From NCBI GenBank assembly GCA_049724395.1, contig JAUGWO010000244.1, positions 1-53,372 of the forward strand: DNA of 53,372 nt, read 5' to 3'. The first letter of the stretch is position 1. The number at the start of each line of letters is the position of its first letter. This stretch comes from Spongospora subterranea f. sp. subterranea. Taxonomy: Eukaryota; Endomyxa: Phytomyxea; Phytomyxea; Plasmodiophorida. The notes under the pieces are model-generated. The model was not told the DNA's origin. It saw nothing but the letters and a program-made list of their open reading frames with translations, and did no database searches. Shown one piece after another: positions 24,301 through 35,640 of this stretch. Position numbers and translations under genes: made by a program.

Positions 24301-25600
24301 TACATGAAGCAACCGGAAGGGTTTTGTGAACCTGGCACGGATCATATGGTGCATAAGCTCGTGAAAGCACCCTATGGCCTAAAACAAGCCGGTCGCGTTT
24401 GAAACAAACGATTGCACGACTTTTTAACCAAGAATTTGAAATTCGTCCAGACGAAGGCGGATCCTTGCGTTTACACCTTCTCTGATGGGGACAAAATGGC
24501 TATTCTGGCCATCCACGGTGATGATATACTAATGGCATACAATTGCAAGACAGTTTGTGAAACAATGATTGATTCGCTGTCATCAGAATTTGAAATAACG
24601 GACGTTGGGAGTCCCACACTCCTACTGGGAATGAGAATCTCTCGTGATGGTGACACAGGCCCAATTGCTATCGACCAAGAATCATTCACGAAAGACACTC
24701 TCGCCAGATTCAACATGACCGAGTGCAAGACAAGTTCAACTCCACACCAGCCCAACCTACATCTGTCAAGGAGCATGTGCCCAAGGTCCACCGAGGAACA
24801 AGAAGAGATGAGATCAGTACCGTTCAAGGACCTCATAGGATCACTCTTATGGCTTGCGATGAACACCCGTCCCGATATCGCCCAGGCAGTCGGATCACTC
24901 TGTCGCTTCTCTTCAAATCCAGGGAAACAACACTGGACGGCAGCCAAGCACATCCTTCGATATTTGAATGGTACTCAAGCACTCGGTATCCGCTACTCTC
25001 ACGACGTCAATTGTTCAGGTATTCAAGCTTTTTCTGACAGTGATTGGGCAAACTGCCCTGATACTAGAAGATCGACAACGGGGTATGTATTAATGTACGC
25101 TGGAGGGCCAATATCCTGGAAGTCCAAGTTGCAAAAATCGGTAGGGACGTCATCGGTCACTGCTGAATATCAGGCACTTTACGACACTACTCGGGCCTGT
25201 AAGTGGATACGACAGCTCTACCACGAAATTGGCTTTATTTTCGATGGGCCGACTGTGGTCAACGAAGACAACCAAGGGTGTATTGTGATGTCACAAAATA
25301 ACAGGACGGGTGCGCTGACGAAGCACATTGATGTGAAATACCATTTCACACGTGAGCAAATTAACGAAACGACAGATCGTAGATCAGGGTCTCTTCGGGA
25401 ACCATTGATAACAAACAATCGACGAGGTGACCAGATCGAAAACGCAAATACGATGCAGTTTGTTCATTATACACTTGCAGTCATCATATATACACAACTG
25501 TATATACAGGTTCCCAGTTGCCCGAGACGTACTGTACAAGGTCTGTCCAAATGCTCTTGGGGCCTTGGAATTGGGCGCCCTCTGGATCGCGCCGTCTTGA
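21400..25600 (+). mobile_element. Ty1/copia retrotransposon fossil, internal coding region
   Basis: In order it shows a Gag-like N-terminal segment, a GAG-pre-integrase and integrase region, reverse transcriptase (FLNGVLDEEMYMKQPEGF, KAPYGLKQAG) and RNase H (SDWANCPDTRRSTTGYV, ADKHIDVKYHF-like end at about 25320). Order and motifs are those of the copia superfamily. The coding region is broken in roughly half a dozen places or more. No matching pair of long terminal repeats was recognised, so the limits are those of the recognisable coding region. The RT to RNase H part is the best preserved, pointing to moderate age. Confidence 0.93.
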
Positions 25601-26040
25601 TTTGAGTCACTTGACTGGCTAGTGGCCGCGCACCAGTCCCTGACTGTCGCGCGTGGTTGCCCGACTGGCCGACTGTGAGCAGAGCCACGCACCACAAGTT
25701 GACTGTATCTTGGCTTGACTGGGCCGGGCCTGTGGCCGCGCACCATTCCCGCTCGACGGGGACGCTGGCCGCGCGCGGTTGCTCGACTGTGAGCAGAGCC
25801 GGGCACCATTGAGCGACTGTATCTTGTCTTGACTGGACTTCGCTCCACTTGAAGGCTTAAGGGGCGCGGACTGTCTTGACTGCGAGAGTGGCCGCGCACC
25901 GCGACTGGGCCTCGTTGATGATGGTGGTTGGCTGGCTGGTGACGATGACAGCGGCGAAGCAGTCTCGGTGGCGTTATCGTCGTCAGGAATAGCATGATGG
26001 CGTCTTCTTGATCGTCGTCGTCATCAGGTTCACTAGCTCC
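25600..26040. repeat. GC-rich imperfect internal repeats
   Basis: Phrases such as GTGAGCAGAGCC, GACTGTATCTTG-CTTGACTGG and TGGCCGCGCACCA recur two or three times in degenerate order between about 25600 and 25910. The long minus-strand open frame across it (241 residues, Arg/Pro/Ser-rich) reflects base composition and is not called as a gene. Confidence 0.5.
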
Positions 26041-26595
26041 ACCGACTGCAGAGCATTTTTTTTGGATTTGCTTGATAACGACCCCCATTCTGTTGACCTT
26101 GATGTGCAACGCTTTATCTTCGAAAATTGGGACCGTTAGTTCGATACGAGATCGTCAAGACCGTTTACTCTGGGCTCCCCGGCCGGTTGATGTATGGCAG
26201 CAGCATTCCCGATTTTCGAAAATAGGGTGCATGCGCCACATGACATATATGAAACGAAAGCAGAAAACGGAATCACTACGAGCATTTTTTATTCAAAATT
26301 CGGTAAAGATGCGTCTTTGAATCGAGTTAAAAGTCGAAGTTTCGTACACTAGAAAGCACGATTGACGTGATAAACGACCATGTTGAAGTCCAGAATGCGA
26401 TTCTCTGCTGCGAATATCCCTTATGTACAGTCAGACGTTACGATTTCGGGTAACGGCACGCGGATACATTACAACTGCCTTGCTGCCATCTGCGATCGTC
26501 CGTAATGTCCTGTTTAAATATGGATCAGTCATAAAGTCATCTGCAATCTTATTCGATAATTTTACATTGAACTGCATTGCCGATCTTGGGATTGC
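26041..26595. other. Spacer upstream of the PH-START gene
   Basis: No recognisable gene, RNA or repeat. It should contain the promoter of the gene starting at 26596. Confidence 0.4.
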
Positions 26596-29090
26596 ATGGA
26601 GGGGCCAGTCGACAAGCGCAGTGATTATCTCGGTATATGGAGAAAGAGGTTTCTTTCACTTGAAGGCCATTATCTAATATTATATTCGGCGTCTCGAGCA
26701 CGAGCTTTGCGCGTCGTCAACCTGAACGCTTCATGCAAAGTAGCTTGCTCGGGTAGGGTTGTAAGGGTATTTCATAGCAATACAGGGCGTTGGCGTAGTC
26801 TTCGCTGTGCCACTGCTCATCTTGCTATATTGTGGACGCAGGCGATCGATTCCGCCATTGCTTCAAGCCCTGCTGCCATCCGGGAGAATGGTCCTGATCG
26901 TAAACGCTTTCCGGAATGGGCCACATCTTTGTTAGATATCAATACTGACAATTGGGTGTCCCAGCCGTCATCAAGTGCAACACGTCAGGTTTGGAGCCTG
27001 ACTTTATCTCCATCTCATGACGCATTACCGTTTCTAGCGCTGATACTCTTCACTGCATTCTGCGCCGTTCTTTTCCACTTGATGTTTGGAACAGCTGTAG
27101 TTTTCTTAGCGATCGCCATAATCTTCATTGTTGCTTGGTTTAACCCTAACTTTGATGCTGATTTCGCAAACTGGCTAGCACTTCAAGTCAAACAATACCA
27201 GCCTGTTTTCCATTCCGTTAAGGCACCAACGTTTTTCATGAAAACCTATACTAGGTTGAATATTGATGCTGAGTCGGCCAAGGCTATCCTGTTGGACACT
27301 TCATCTAGATTTAAATGGGATCCTAATGTCGTCCGTGCTGTTCCCGATGCCAAAGCTGGTTTCGTCCTCCTCACGTTCTCCAACCGATCATTACTCGTCG
27401 AGCAAAAATTGTTTCGCTTGGATGATTCCAGCTTTATCATTGCAGAACATTGCGACGCATATTCGAGCATTTTTTTGTTCGAGCAATGCGACGATCCTAA
27501 TTCATGCATGCTGACTCGATTGTGTCGCTCTTCTATATCTGATATCGATCTATCTACCATTGGAATTGAAGCGTTGCGCCAAAATGTCGCTCTTGCACAG
27601 AAGGATTTACCGAATAAACATCGGGGAGCATTGACCATGAAAGCTCCAGTCAGGGAACGCGGGGAAAAGGTCTCAATTCTCGATACCGCATTGGCGTTGC
27701 TGAGATCACGCATCCCAGCCTTTATGGATCTTGCTCAATCTGAAAATGGCTGGGTGCGATGTAAATCTTCTTCTTCCGACCTGACGATATATGAGCACTC
27801 CGATAGCCACATTCCACTCGTCAAAGGAATAGCAGAAATCAATCATCCTGCCGAGTTTGTCATGGCCATCCTTTCTGACTTGAAGTTCAAACCCCAGTAT
27901 GACGCTGATTTGGACAGTGGTCATGAGATAAACCGTTGGGGAACATCTTCGTCTAGCAATTGTTCACTTAACATATAAATCCGTCTGGCCGGTCACAAGT
28001 CGTGATTTCTGTGTCACCGCGCACTGGATTCACCTTCGTGATGGGTCTGGTTATCTGCTTTACGCCACCGATGCCATCACCCCTGAATGCCCTCCTAACC
28101 CTGAGTATGTCAGAGGTCGGATCATCCATGCGGGCTATCTCATTCAGCGTCGTGATGGTGATAAACAATGTCGAGTCACGTGGGTTGCTCAAGTTGACCT
28201 TGGCAGATCGCTTTCCGTTCCAACTAAACGCTTTGCAGCCTTGAAGCAGCCGCAACACATTCTCGGCATCGCAAGGTTGCTTGACAGCATTGTTTCTTCG
28301 CAGAGTATCAATATTGCTCCTTTTATGAGAGTTTCTTCAGATTTAGAAGTCCAAGCGACATTTGGGGAAGAGGGTCCAGCTGCAGGCTCTTCTTCGCAAA
28401 ACGGCATCACTTTGAGGTCCTGTGATCAACTTGGCTCAGATGCCGCTCGAGCTTCTCTTGTTGAACTCGGTGAACATGTGGTGGCAAGCTTGTACGGATT
28501 TAATCCATCGATGTTCATGGAAGCGAGTACAGTCCAAACTTAACACGTCGTCTTTCGCTGTGGCATCACAAAGCGACTTACTTCAGGTGAGGACGATGAT
28601 AGCGACGACACCGTCAGAAATTCTTGCAGTTTTGTTCGATGTCAATCGTCGCCACTGGTATGACAAGTCGGTCGCACGGGCTCGCCGCCTTGACCTTATC
28701 GACGGATGCACTGCCCTAGATCTTGTAGATAACTCGATGGCGTTTGGCAAATGGTCACATATTGTGTTATCGCACTGGAAACCGCTGGATGATGCATCGG
28801 GGTTCATTCTGGGGCAATGCTCGACTGACAACGTGGAAGATACTACACTATCATGCCGGACCCTTCTTGGGCTGACAGGTTACATATCTTGAACGGTTTT
28901 AACCCGTCCACACGATTAACAATGTGGTTTTATAGGATGGCATATACAAACGAAATCTACTTCGGATAGCAGAACGACTGTAGTGTTCGTTGCCAAACTA
29001 AATTTGACGTCCTCAAACTCGGCAAATAAGGACGGCATTTTCAAGACGTACATTTGCGCCGTTGAGACTCTAAGTAAACTATTTTCATAG
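26596..29090 (+). CDS. PH-TM-START multidomain lipid-transfer-like protein with three START-like domains
   Basis: The protein starts MEGPVDKRSDYLGIWRKRFL, a PH domain first strand; the PH C-terminal helix is near residue 75 (LRCATAHLAILWTQ). A hydrophobic stretch of about 45 residues follows (ALILFTAFCAVLFHLMFG…). START-like segment 1 begins about residue 215 (TRLNIDAESAKAILLDTSSR). START 2 begins about residue 375 (ENGWVRCKSSSSDLTIYEHS) and includes RLAIVHLTYKSVWPVTSRDF. Segment 3 begins near nt 28520 (LQVRTMIATTPSEILAVLFD) and ends through an intron at about 28880-28935 into GWHIQTKSTSDSRTTVVFVA. The frame slips at the GGGG of 27938-27941 and once near 28520, both one-base events that look like consensus errors. 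It probably binds and moves lipid at an internal membrane; the ligand is unknown. Confidence 0.85.
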
Positions 29091-29310
29091 TCGGGACGAG
29101 TCAAATTCGTTTGCCAGAGTCTGTTCATGTCATGTCTACGCGGTTTCGTCATCGGCGAAGTCTCATCTCCCACGCGCAAGGACTCGGCCTTCGAATACCA
29201 TCACTTATGATGGCGCTCGGCCTTCCCGTAACATAGTTCAGTGTTCTCTTCCCCAGTTCCCCCTCATGATGTAGCCACATTTGGTCGAAGTCCGAGCGTC
29301 AGACTTGATT

Positions 29311-30972
29311 ATGGGGCTCTCACACCCGGTCGACTGCAAAGTCGTCCAGAATTTTGTCAAAAATGGACTTGTGGCGGGATCTGCGTCAATGCAAGTTGGT
29401 TATCGCGTTGGTGCGGCTGAGGCCCTCTTGATTTACTGATATCGCAGGGATATCGGCCCACAATGGAGGACGCCATGACGGTAGTGTTGGGTCTAGAAAA
29501 CCATCCCAACGCGTACTTCTTTGCGATTTATGACGGTCACGGGGGGCACGAGGCAGCAATTTTCGCTAAGAAGGAAATTGTCAAGAAAATCAACTTACTC
29601 AAAGTCATCGATGAAAAAGGGATACGGCAGGCTGTCGCTGAAACAGATCAAGAATTTCTCCATCACACCAATGATGTACGCGTTTATCGAATCAATTTAA
29701 CTCATTTTTCTCATCTGGATTTTGATCGGTGATTAGCAAAGGAAGCACGGCTCCTGTGCTATTATATCTATTGTTAATCGTGTCAATGATCGGTACGATG
29801 TGATATGTGCCAATATTGGGGATTCCCGGATTATCATTGGATCAGTTCCGAAAAACCCTGGGGGCAAGGTTTCGTTCAATGTTTTAACTGAAGATCATAA
29901 GCCCGAACTCGAGAGGGAAAAACAGCGAATAATCAAAGCTGGAGGATTCGTTGATAGCGGCCGCGTTGATGGGACATTAGCTGTTTCCAGAGCTCTTGTC
30001 AGTAGTACAAAACGCGGTGTTCAAAATCATTTTCGTTTGGCGTGATAGTTGATCTTGCGCTTTATTCAAATCATACTATACCTTTCATTTTCATCGCTTT
30101 GACAGCTAACTCGTTTCGTGAATTTTAGGGCGACTGGTTGTATAAATGTGATACTTCATTGCTTTCATCCGAGCAGGTCTGTCCATATATCATTTCTCAA
30201 CTTTTGTTGAACCGAGATGTACAGAAAGTCATTTCTGTCCCAGAATTTAGTCGTGGATCCCTAACTAGCAACGATTTCTTGTTACTGGCGTGCGATGGGA
30301 TTTTTGAATCGCTAAACAATGAAACTGTTGCGTCAACTGTTGGTCGTCACCTTGCAGAGACAAAGTTTGACGATCCGAGCTCCACTCTGGTCTCTCTTTT
30401 AGACGCATCTCTAGATGCTGGTTCAAAGGGTAGGGTGCTGCGAAGTGCCTACCCGTAAAGCCTCCGTTTAACAATTTCCTCGTGCCGTTAGATAACATGT
30501 CAGGGATTCTCATCACGTTTGCGAAAAAGGATCGGTATTCGAGAAAGAAGAGATTCGTTCAGTCAAAACTGGGAAGGGACATCACGCAACTCGCGTAAGG
30601 AATTGCTATGCAATCAAGCATTTACCTGACGGTAATTTTCCAGGCCCGTTCAACGTAAACAGTTTGCCAGGGTATTGAAATTCTGATCATCGTTTTTCGT
30701 CGCTCATAATACTCATCGTTTAGGCCTATTGTACGTTTGCGAAATCGGAAGGTTTTGAAAAAGACGCTGTAGAATATTTACAGCTTTTGGATTGCGAAAA
30801 GAGTTTCATTCCCAAACTCAAGGGCAAAATTTCTGGAAATGTGTCGCACTCCAGGCATCGAAAGCGTCGGCCGTACGATTTTCTGAAAATGGGTATCGCC
30901 GTTTTTATTGTTTTTGTTGCCATCACATTATCTTTATCCGTCGCAAGAAATTTTGAGTTCATGTCAATATAG
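29311..30972 (+). CDS. PP2C-family Ser/Thr phosphatase with C-terminal membrane anchor
   Basis: This is a metal-dependent (Mg/Mn) protein phosphatase. Eight exons (29311-29394, 29448-29675, 29737-29997, 30129-30176, 30225-30429, 30492-30594, 30644-30671, 30724-30972) splice canonically into 401 residues. All PP2C signatures are present: GYRPTMEDAM, YDGHGGHEAA, ICANIGDSR, GTLAVSRALGDW, LLLACDGIFE and GSKDNMSGI. The start MGLSHPV begins with an N-terminal Gly that could be myristoylated. After the catalytic domain comes a basic linker and a single hydrophobic helix (MGIAVFIVFVAITLSLSVA) about 10 residues from the end, which suggests a tail anchor with the catalytic domain facing the cytosol. 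Confidence 0.93.
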
Positions 30973-31549
30973 AATCCAGCTTTTCATCATGATAGTCTGA
31001 AAATTGCTGATTTCCTGAGTGACAAATTTGGATGTTCCCGAAACGTGGAACCGCTGGTTTTGAGGCGTTTCCGTCATCTCTAATTTACCTCTGCGTCGCT
31101 TGGGAATCTAAAAATATGGGCTGAACTCATACTGATGACGGAAGGGCATTCCTCACCCCTCGAGCATCCATATGGACGATTCATGTGTGTTGGGCCCCCT
31201 TGAAACCGTCAACAACTTGGTTCCTTCTTTTATTGGAGTTGAGACATCATCCCCTTATTCACCAGCTGCAGTTTGCAAAAGCGATGTGAAAATTCAACTC
31301 GAACCCGTTGAAGAGGAACGCGGAAGCAACAACGAGAGAAACTGGACATATATCCGCTTCTGATTCTCGCTATGACCTTTCGATGGTCAAAATTACGGCC
31401 AAGCAGGCGAAAATCCTCTGCACAACCTGATAATGTTGCGGGGGCCGTTGTTGCTGATCTACCACCTGTCAAACCTTTGAAATTGGATGGGCCGGTCTTG
31501 ACATCGGCATTAAAGAAGAATCCGACCACAAAACCTGTTTCGCTGACCA
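30973..31549. other. Spacer with coding-like fragments
   Basis: Plus-strand frames at 31172-31363 (MDDSCVLGPLETVNNLVPSF) and 31372-31578 (MTFRWSKLRPSRRKSS) look weakly coding but match no family I know. They may be upstream exons of the Elongin C-like or ZC2HC genes. Confidence 0.3.
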
Positions 31550-31740
31550 CAGCATCATCACAGCGCAAAGCGATCTGACGAACAGGTTGCCTTTTCGAAA
31601 ATTTACTACGAGACAATCTCCTCAGACGATGGGCATATGTTTATCTTGAACGAGCATATAATGCTTTCACAGACGATACAGCAGTTCGTAAACCGACACT
31701 TTACAAATCTTTCTGCACTGTCCAATTCATTGCCGTAAAG
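31550..31740 (+). CDS. Elongin C / SKP1-like BTB-POZ exon (partial)
   Basis: The plus frame reads VAFSKIYYETISSDDGHMF followed by ILNEHIMLSQTIQQFV. This is the opening strand-helix pattern of Elongin C and SKP1 (family consensus LISSDGHEFIV, then a helix). The characteristic second half was not found downstream, so this is one exon, a truncated gene or a relic. Elongin C acts as adaptor in cullin ubiquitin ligases. Confidence 0.4.
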
Positions 31741-32061
31741 CTAATCAACATCCACCAGGTGCCCATACACAAATCCCGCCATCTTTCGTATTCTGCCAAC
31801 ACATGATGCGTTGACGTGTCGAACAGTTTTGCAGAGCGTTGCGACAGTGGCCGCCATAATGATACACAGTGTAGCGCAGCCCCGTTGGTGCCGGGCCCGC
31901 CACTGTGGATAACTGCCCCTTTCCTGCGACAAGGACACCCACTGTTGGGCACTGAAAGCGACTGGCGCTTTCATTTCTCCAAGACACAACCACGCTGTCT
32001 TCACGAATCTCGGTGCGGATTCTGGGGAAATATTCCCGGCCGGTCGAGGTTCGAACATATC

Positions 32062-33375
32062 ATGGAGTGTCGATCGAAGGCTTCACGGGATCTGGCGGCC
32101 TACATGGAAAAGCGTGACGCCGCCTTAGCTAGAGCTAGACAGCTTCGCCTTCTCAAGCAAACTTCAGGCGAAGATCGATCCGACGAAACCAAAACCAAAA
32201 CGACGCTTGCGTTCAATACGGAAAATGACAATCAGGACGAAAATCTCGTATCCAGAATTGCCGAACTCGAAAGCTCGTAAGTAAATTCCGTTTTGTTATC
32301 CCTGCAACAACCTGACATTGTGCCCTAGAAACCAGTTCATTGAGGAGCGAGAATATCCGCTTACAGCAGGCGTTATCTAAATTGAATCAACGAGTGTCGT
32401 TGTTGGAGCAGATGCAACTCAATGCTCCTACCCAAGTTAAGGAAGGTCGCCAGCCCATGGTCGAGGTCGTTCGGCGCCCGATTGTTGACCGGAAGCCGCA
32501 ACGCTCATCTCCACCGCCCATGGATTTCACCTTAGACGAGCCGAAGGATGACGACTTCGTGAGCTCTGAGGTCGTTCAACGAAGGACCGTTAAACGNNTA
32601 GTGAAGTCGTCACCCTCAACAAAACGCCCGCCACCTCCGATGGACTTTACTTTAGAAAGCCCCGATATCCATCATTCCCCTCCTGGAACACCATTATACG
32701 GGAAAAACAAGCCGGCTGGCAAAACCCGAGTGGCGCTACTTCATTCTCCCTCACCATCAGACAAGTTTCTGAAACCACCATCAGCTGTCCCCTTCGACGA
32801 ATGTCCAGTATCGCCTGTTGGAGAAAAACCAATGTGAGTGCATGGCGTTGCTGGAGCTGCAGGTTTTGACTTGTCTAAGGCCTGAGCAGGAATCCAATCC
32901 GGATCGCGCTGAGCCTGTGTTTCCCTGCAAATCGTGTGGCCGTCGCTTCCGCGCTGAATCCATTCAGAAGCATTCTGCGAACTGTGTGAAGGTGTTCCAG
33001 TCTAAACGATCCGAGTTCAAGGTCGAAATTTTGAATGAAGAAGATGCCAATGAAGCCAGGCGCTCTTTTAGGCCAGGTTCTTTACCCACGAAAAAACCTC
33101 CTCAACTGTCGAAATGGCGTCAGGATCGGGCTAGAGTTAGCAGCATTTATTTTTTGGCCGTCGAAATGACGTTTTCATTCTTGTTGTGTTAGTTGAGGCA
33201 AACCTTATTGTCATCGTCAACCACGACGGTCAAGGAAGTGGTTCAAGATACGAGAGTATGTTGCCCTCACTGCAATCGAATGTTCGAGGAATCGGTCGCC
33301 GAGCGCCACGTTCCCAAATGTAAGAACACGGTTCACAAGCCGTCGATGCTTCTCCGGAAAACAGCAAGATTTTGA
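32062..33375 (+). CDS. ZC2HC-type zinc-finger, coiled-coil protein
   Basis: Four exons (32062-32276, 32336-32833, 32880-33135, 33193-33375) join canonically into 383 residues. The N-terminal part is a coiled coil (LAAYMEKRDAALARARQLRL, ENIRLQQALSKLNQRVSLLE). A proline-rich middle carries the phrase PPPMDFTL twice. Two C2HC zinc fingers follow: FPCKSCGRRFRAESIQKH with NC, and CCPHCNRMFEESVAERH with PKC. This is the layout of ZC2HC1-type proteins, often linked to cilia or cytoskeleton in animals, but the role here is unknown. Two undetermined bases (NN) lie at 32597-32598. The start could lie further upstream. Confidence 0.85.
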
Positions 33376-33429
33376 CCATCATGATTCGAGAGATATGAAT
33401 AGATAATATTTCACACTCAGCCATTTATT

Positions 33430-34226
33430 TTATGAACTTCTTGTCCCATTTTCTTCTTTAGGATCCGCTATTCTCCTCCGTTTCCTTCTTGTTTTCTTCT
33501 GAGCCCCTGTTTCAACAATTACTGGGTTCGAACTCACTTTGGTTCTCTTTTTTTTGCATGAAAGCGGATTCGGGTTCTTTTGCCTCTTTTTCTTCCTGAA
33601 CGTCGACTGCGTTTCCTGATCGTCAATCTTGAGGGCTTTCTTTTCCCACTCAGAAGGCTGCAGATCAACATCTTGCTGTTCTTTGGCGGTTCCTATCGCC
33701 ATACTGGCTGGCTCTTCGAGGATGGGAACCTGGCCCTTAATGTATAGGATCGGCGCGTAAAGTGCTTGAAAGCGCAGACGAACGCGAAGTTCGACGTCTT
33801 GCACGCCAGCGCATAGACTCGGGCCCAGAGTTTTCTTGGCAATAACGTCAGCGATGCATTCGTTCTCGCTCATTCCACGTCCATGGCCGCATTGAATCTT
33901 CTCGAATCGTTTCGCAATCAGAAACGCTCCCGAGTAATCGGGTCCTTTCGCTTTCAACGCTAAACAAATACGGGTCAGTGCCTTCAGCCGGTTTTCCCAA
34001 GACGGTTTAAGACATCAATCGCACCATTAAACGTGCACGATGTGACACGAGGGAAGCATTTGTCCTGCATCATTTTCGGGACCTGATCCTTGATGTGAAT
34101 TTTCCCTCGCAGTGCGGCCTGGATGAACTCGGAATCCACCAGCAACGAGTATGGCGCTACCAGGCCGAAATTCACTTGATAGAACAGGATAATTCGACGA
34201 TACCTCTTGGTTCGGTTCAGTTTCAT
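33430..34226 (-). CDS. UTP23: UTP23, SSU-processome PIN-like protein
   Basis: UTP23 is a nucleolar PIN-domain-like protein needed for release of snR30 and early 18S processing. The start MKLNRTKRYRRIILFYQVNF with LLVDSEFIQAALRGKI is the conserved N terminus. The cysteine/histidine region (FEKIQCGHG) and ILYIKGQVPILEEPA follow. The C-terminal third is lysine-rich with nuclear localisation-like runs (FRKKKRQK, KKTRRKRRR). One G seems missing in the CCC/GGG run at 33996-33998; allowing for it gives 265 residues. There is no intron. It is the second SSU-processome gene in the window after UTP14. Confidence 0.9.
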
Positions 34227-34422
34227 GGTGGAATTATTGTCGGTGGCGAGCGCCTCGACCCAGAGATTGTCGTCGTTGGGAAATTCCGAGTCCGGACCGC
34301 GTGGCGCAATTTTCAGTAAAAACCCTAGAAATAACGCGCCGTTTTGAAGAATTTGAATTTTATTTACGACGCGCCTCTGAACTGTTTCAGGAATTTCCGG
34401 GAAAACTCAAAGACAACGAACG

Positions 34423-35640
34423 TTATCGCGCTGTGAAATAATTTAGGAGACGATAACGGATGAGGGCGATGGATGACCTATTGGGAGCGGCTTTGAGTAA
34501 ACTTGGCGATAATCCCTTGTAGAGTGCTCTCCATCCTTCATTTCTGTACGATGGATCTCGCGCATTGTAGAACGCCCCCGGTACATCGGTGCTGCGTCCC
34601 GACCTGGCGTAACTCTGAGATGGGCTCTGGTCGCCAGTTGTATCCCTCAACTACATCATGACGAATGGTGAATTCCCTTAGGCGACCCAGAACGATACCC
34701 GAACAAAACACGAACCCTGCGTCCGTTTCTTGATGACGTCGAACGGCATCGTTAAAGTTTTACTGCCCAGGCCGGCAAGAAACCCTGACCAGAAATGAAC
34801 CGCCGCCATATTGAACGACGACGATCCATCAACAAAACGCTAGATTGTCGAAATGAGCCACAATTCCAACAGGTCGTGGAGTCAAAAACAACCTCTCCAA
34901 TACCAATCATCAGGCCATAGATTCCAAATTGCAGCGCCGAATATGGGGCAATTCCGACCAAAGTTGGCCAAAGACCTCGGTATAGTCCTTGGACACCGGC
35001 AGAGTTCCAGGCGTCGACTAGTAATGGCCTGAGCGTGGCTCTGCCAACATGCTGGGCGGCCATTCGTGTTCGGAGAAGGTCGAACGGATACTGAAATGCG
35101 AATCAGACACGGGCGACGTGAGAGGATCACATGGGGCGTACGACGGATACGGTGGCGATAATCCCAGCGAGACACCCTCCGGTTAGGTTGGACAGCGATG
35201 AATTCAGGTCAGGGAAATACTGGAGAATATGGCGCTGATAGAGATGGAATATAGAGAATTGCACGGCAACGTATGGGGCGACCATCAGTTCAGCTGGAAG
35301 GTTGCCTTTCCAGAACGCGCTGAGCCCTTCGGTTCTGAAAATGGTTCGCATGGACTGAACGATTCCCGAATATAAAGGCGCCGCCCTTGCATCTTGTATC
35401 TGAAACCTGAAAATCGTTCCAAAATCTCAGGCTGTTTCCGAGATGAAAAGAATCAGTTGATCGAATGGATTAACCTGATCTTGATCAGGTCCAATGGCGC
35501 CACGAACAGGCGCGCAACGCCACCTGGACAAGTCAGATTCTGACCCCAACGCTGGCGAATTATTGATGGCCCTGATTACCAGCTAGTGCGCCACATGCCA
35601 AATGGTCGAGTTCATCGCTGGTCAAGAAACGTGGCGCCAT
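34423..35640 (-). CDS. Mitochondrial carrier, thiamine pyrophosphate carrier-like (SLC25A19 type)
   Basis: Three carrier repeats are visible. Each has a Px[DE]xx[KR]x[KR] signature: APLDLIKIR, YPFDLLRTR and MPFDVIKKR. Each is followed by an EG motif (EGLSAFWKGN, a GVQGLYRGL variant, EGWRALYKGL). The start at 35640 (MAPRFLTSDELDHLACGALAG) gives the short N terminus usual for carriers. Five short introns follow ALAG, IKIR, TVSV, GIGE and KRTQ. One extra base in the TTT (minus AAA) at 34541-34543 must be dropped. Similarity in loops and spacing is closest to TPP carriers, but substrate cannot be assigned surely. It acts in the inner mitochondrial membrane and lies 196 bp upstream of UTP23 on the same strand. 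Confidence 0.88.

Noticed and set aside
25384-26109. 241-residue minus-strand ORF
   Set aside because: It overlaps the end of the copia element and a GC-rich repeat block, and its Arg/Pro/Ser content follows base composition.
8762-34226. A functional ribosome-biogenesis gene cluster (UTP14 and UTP23)
   Set aside because: They lie 22 kb apart on opposite strands with unrelated genes and transposons between, so chance is the simpler reading.
34095-34319. Plus-strand 74-residue ORF
   Set aside because: It is antisense to the conserved start of UTP23 and has no domain of its own.
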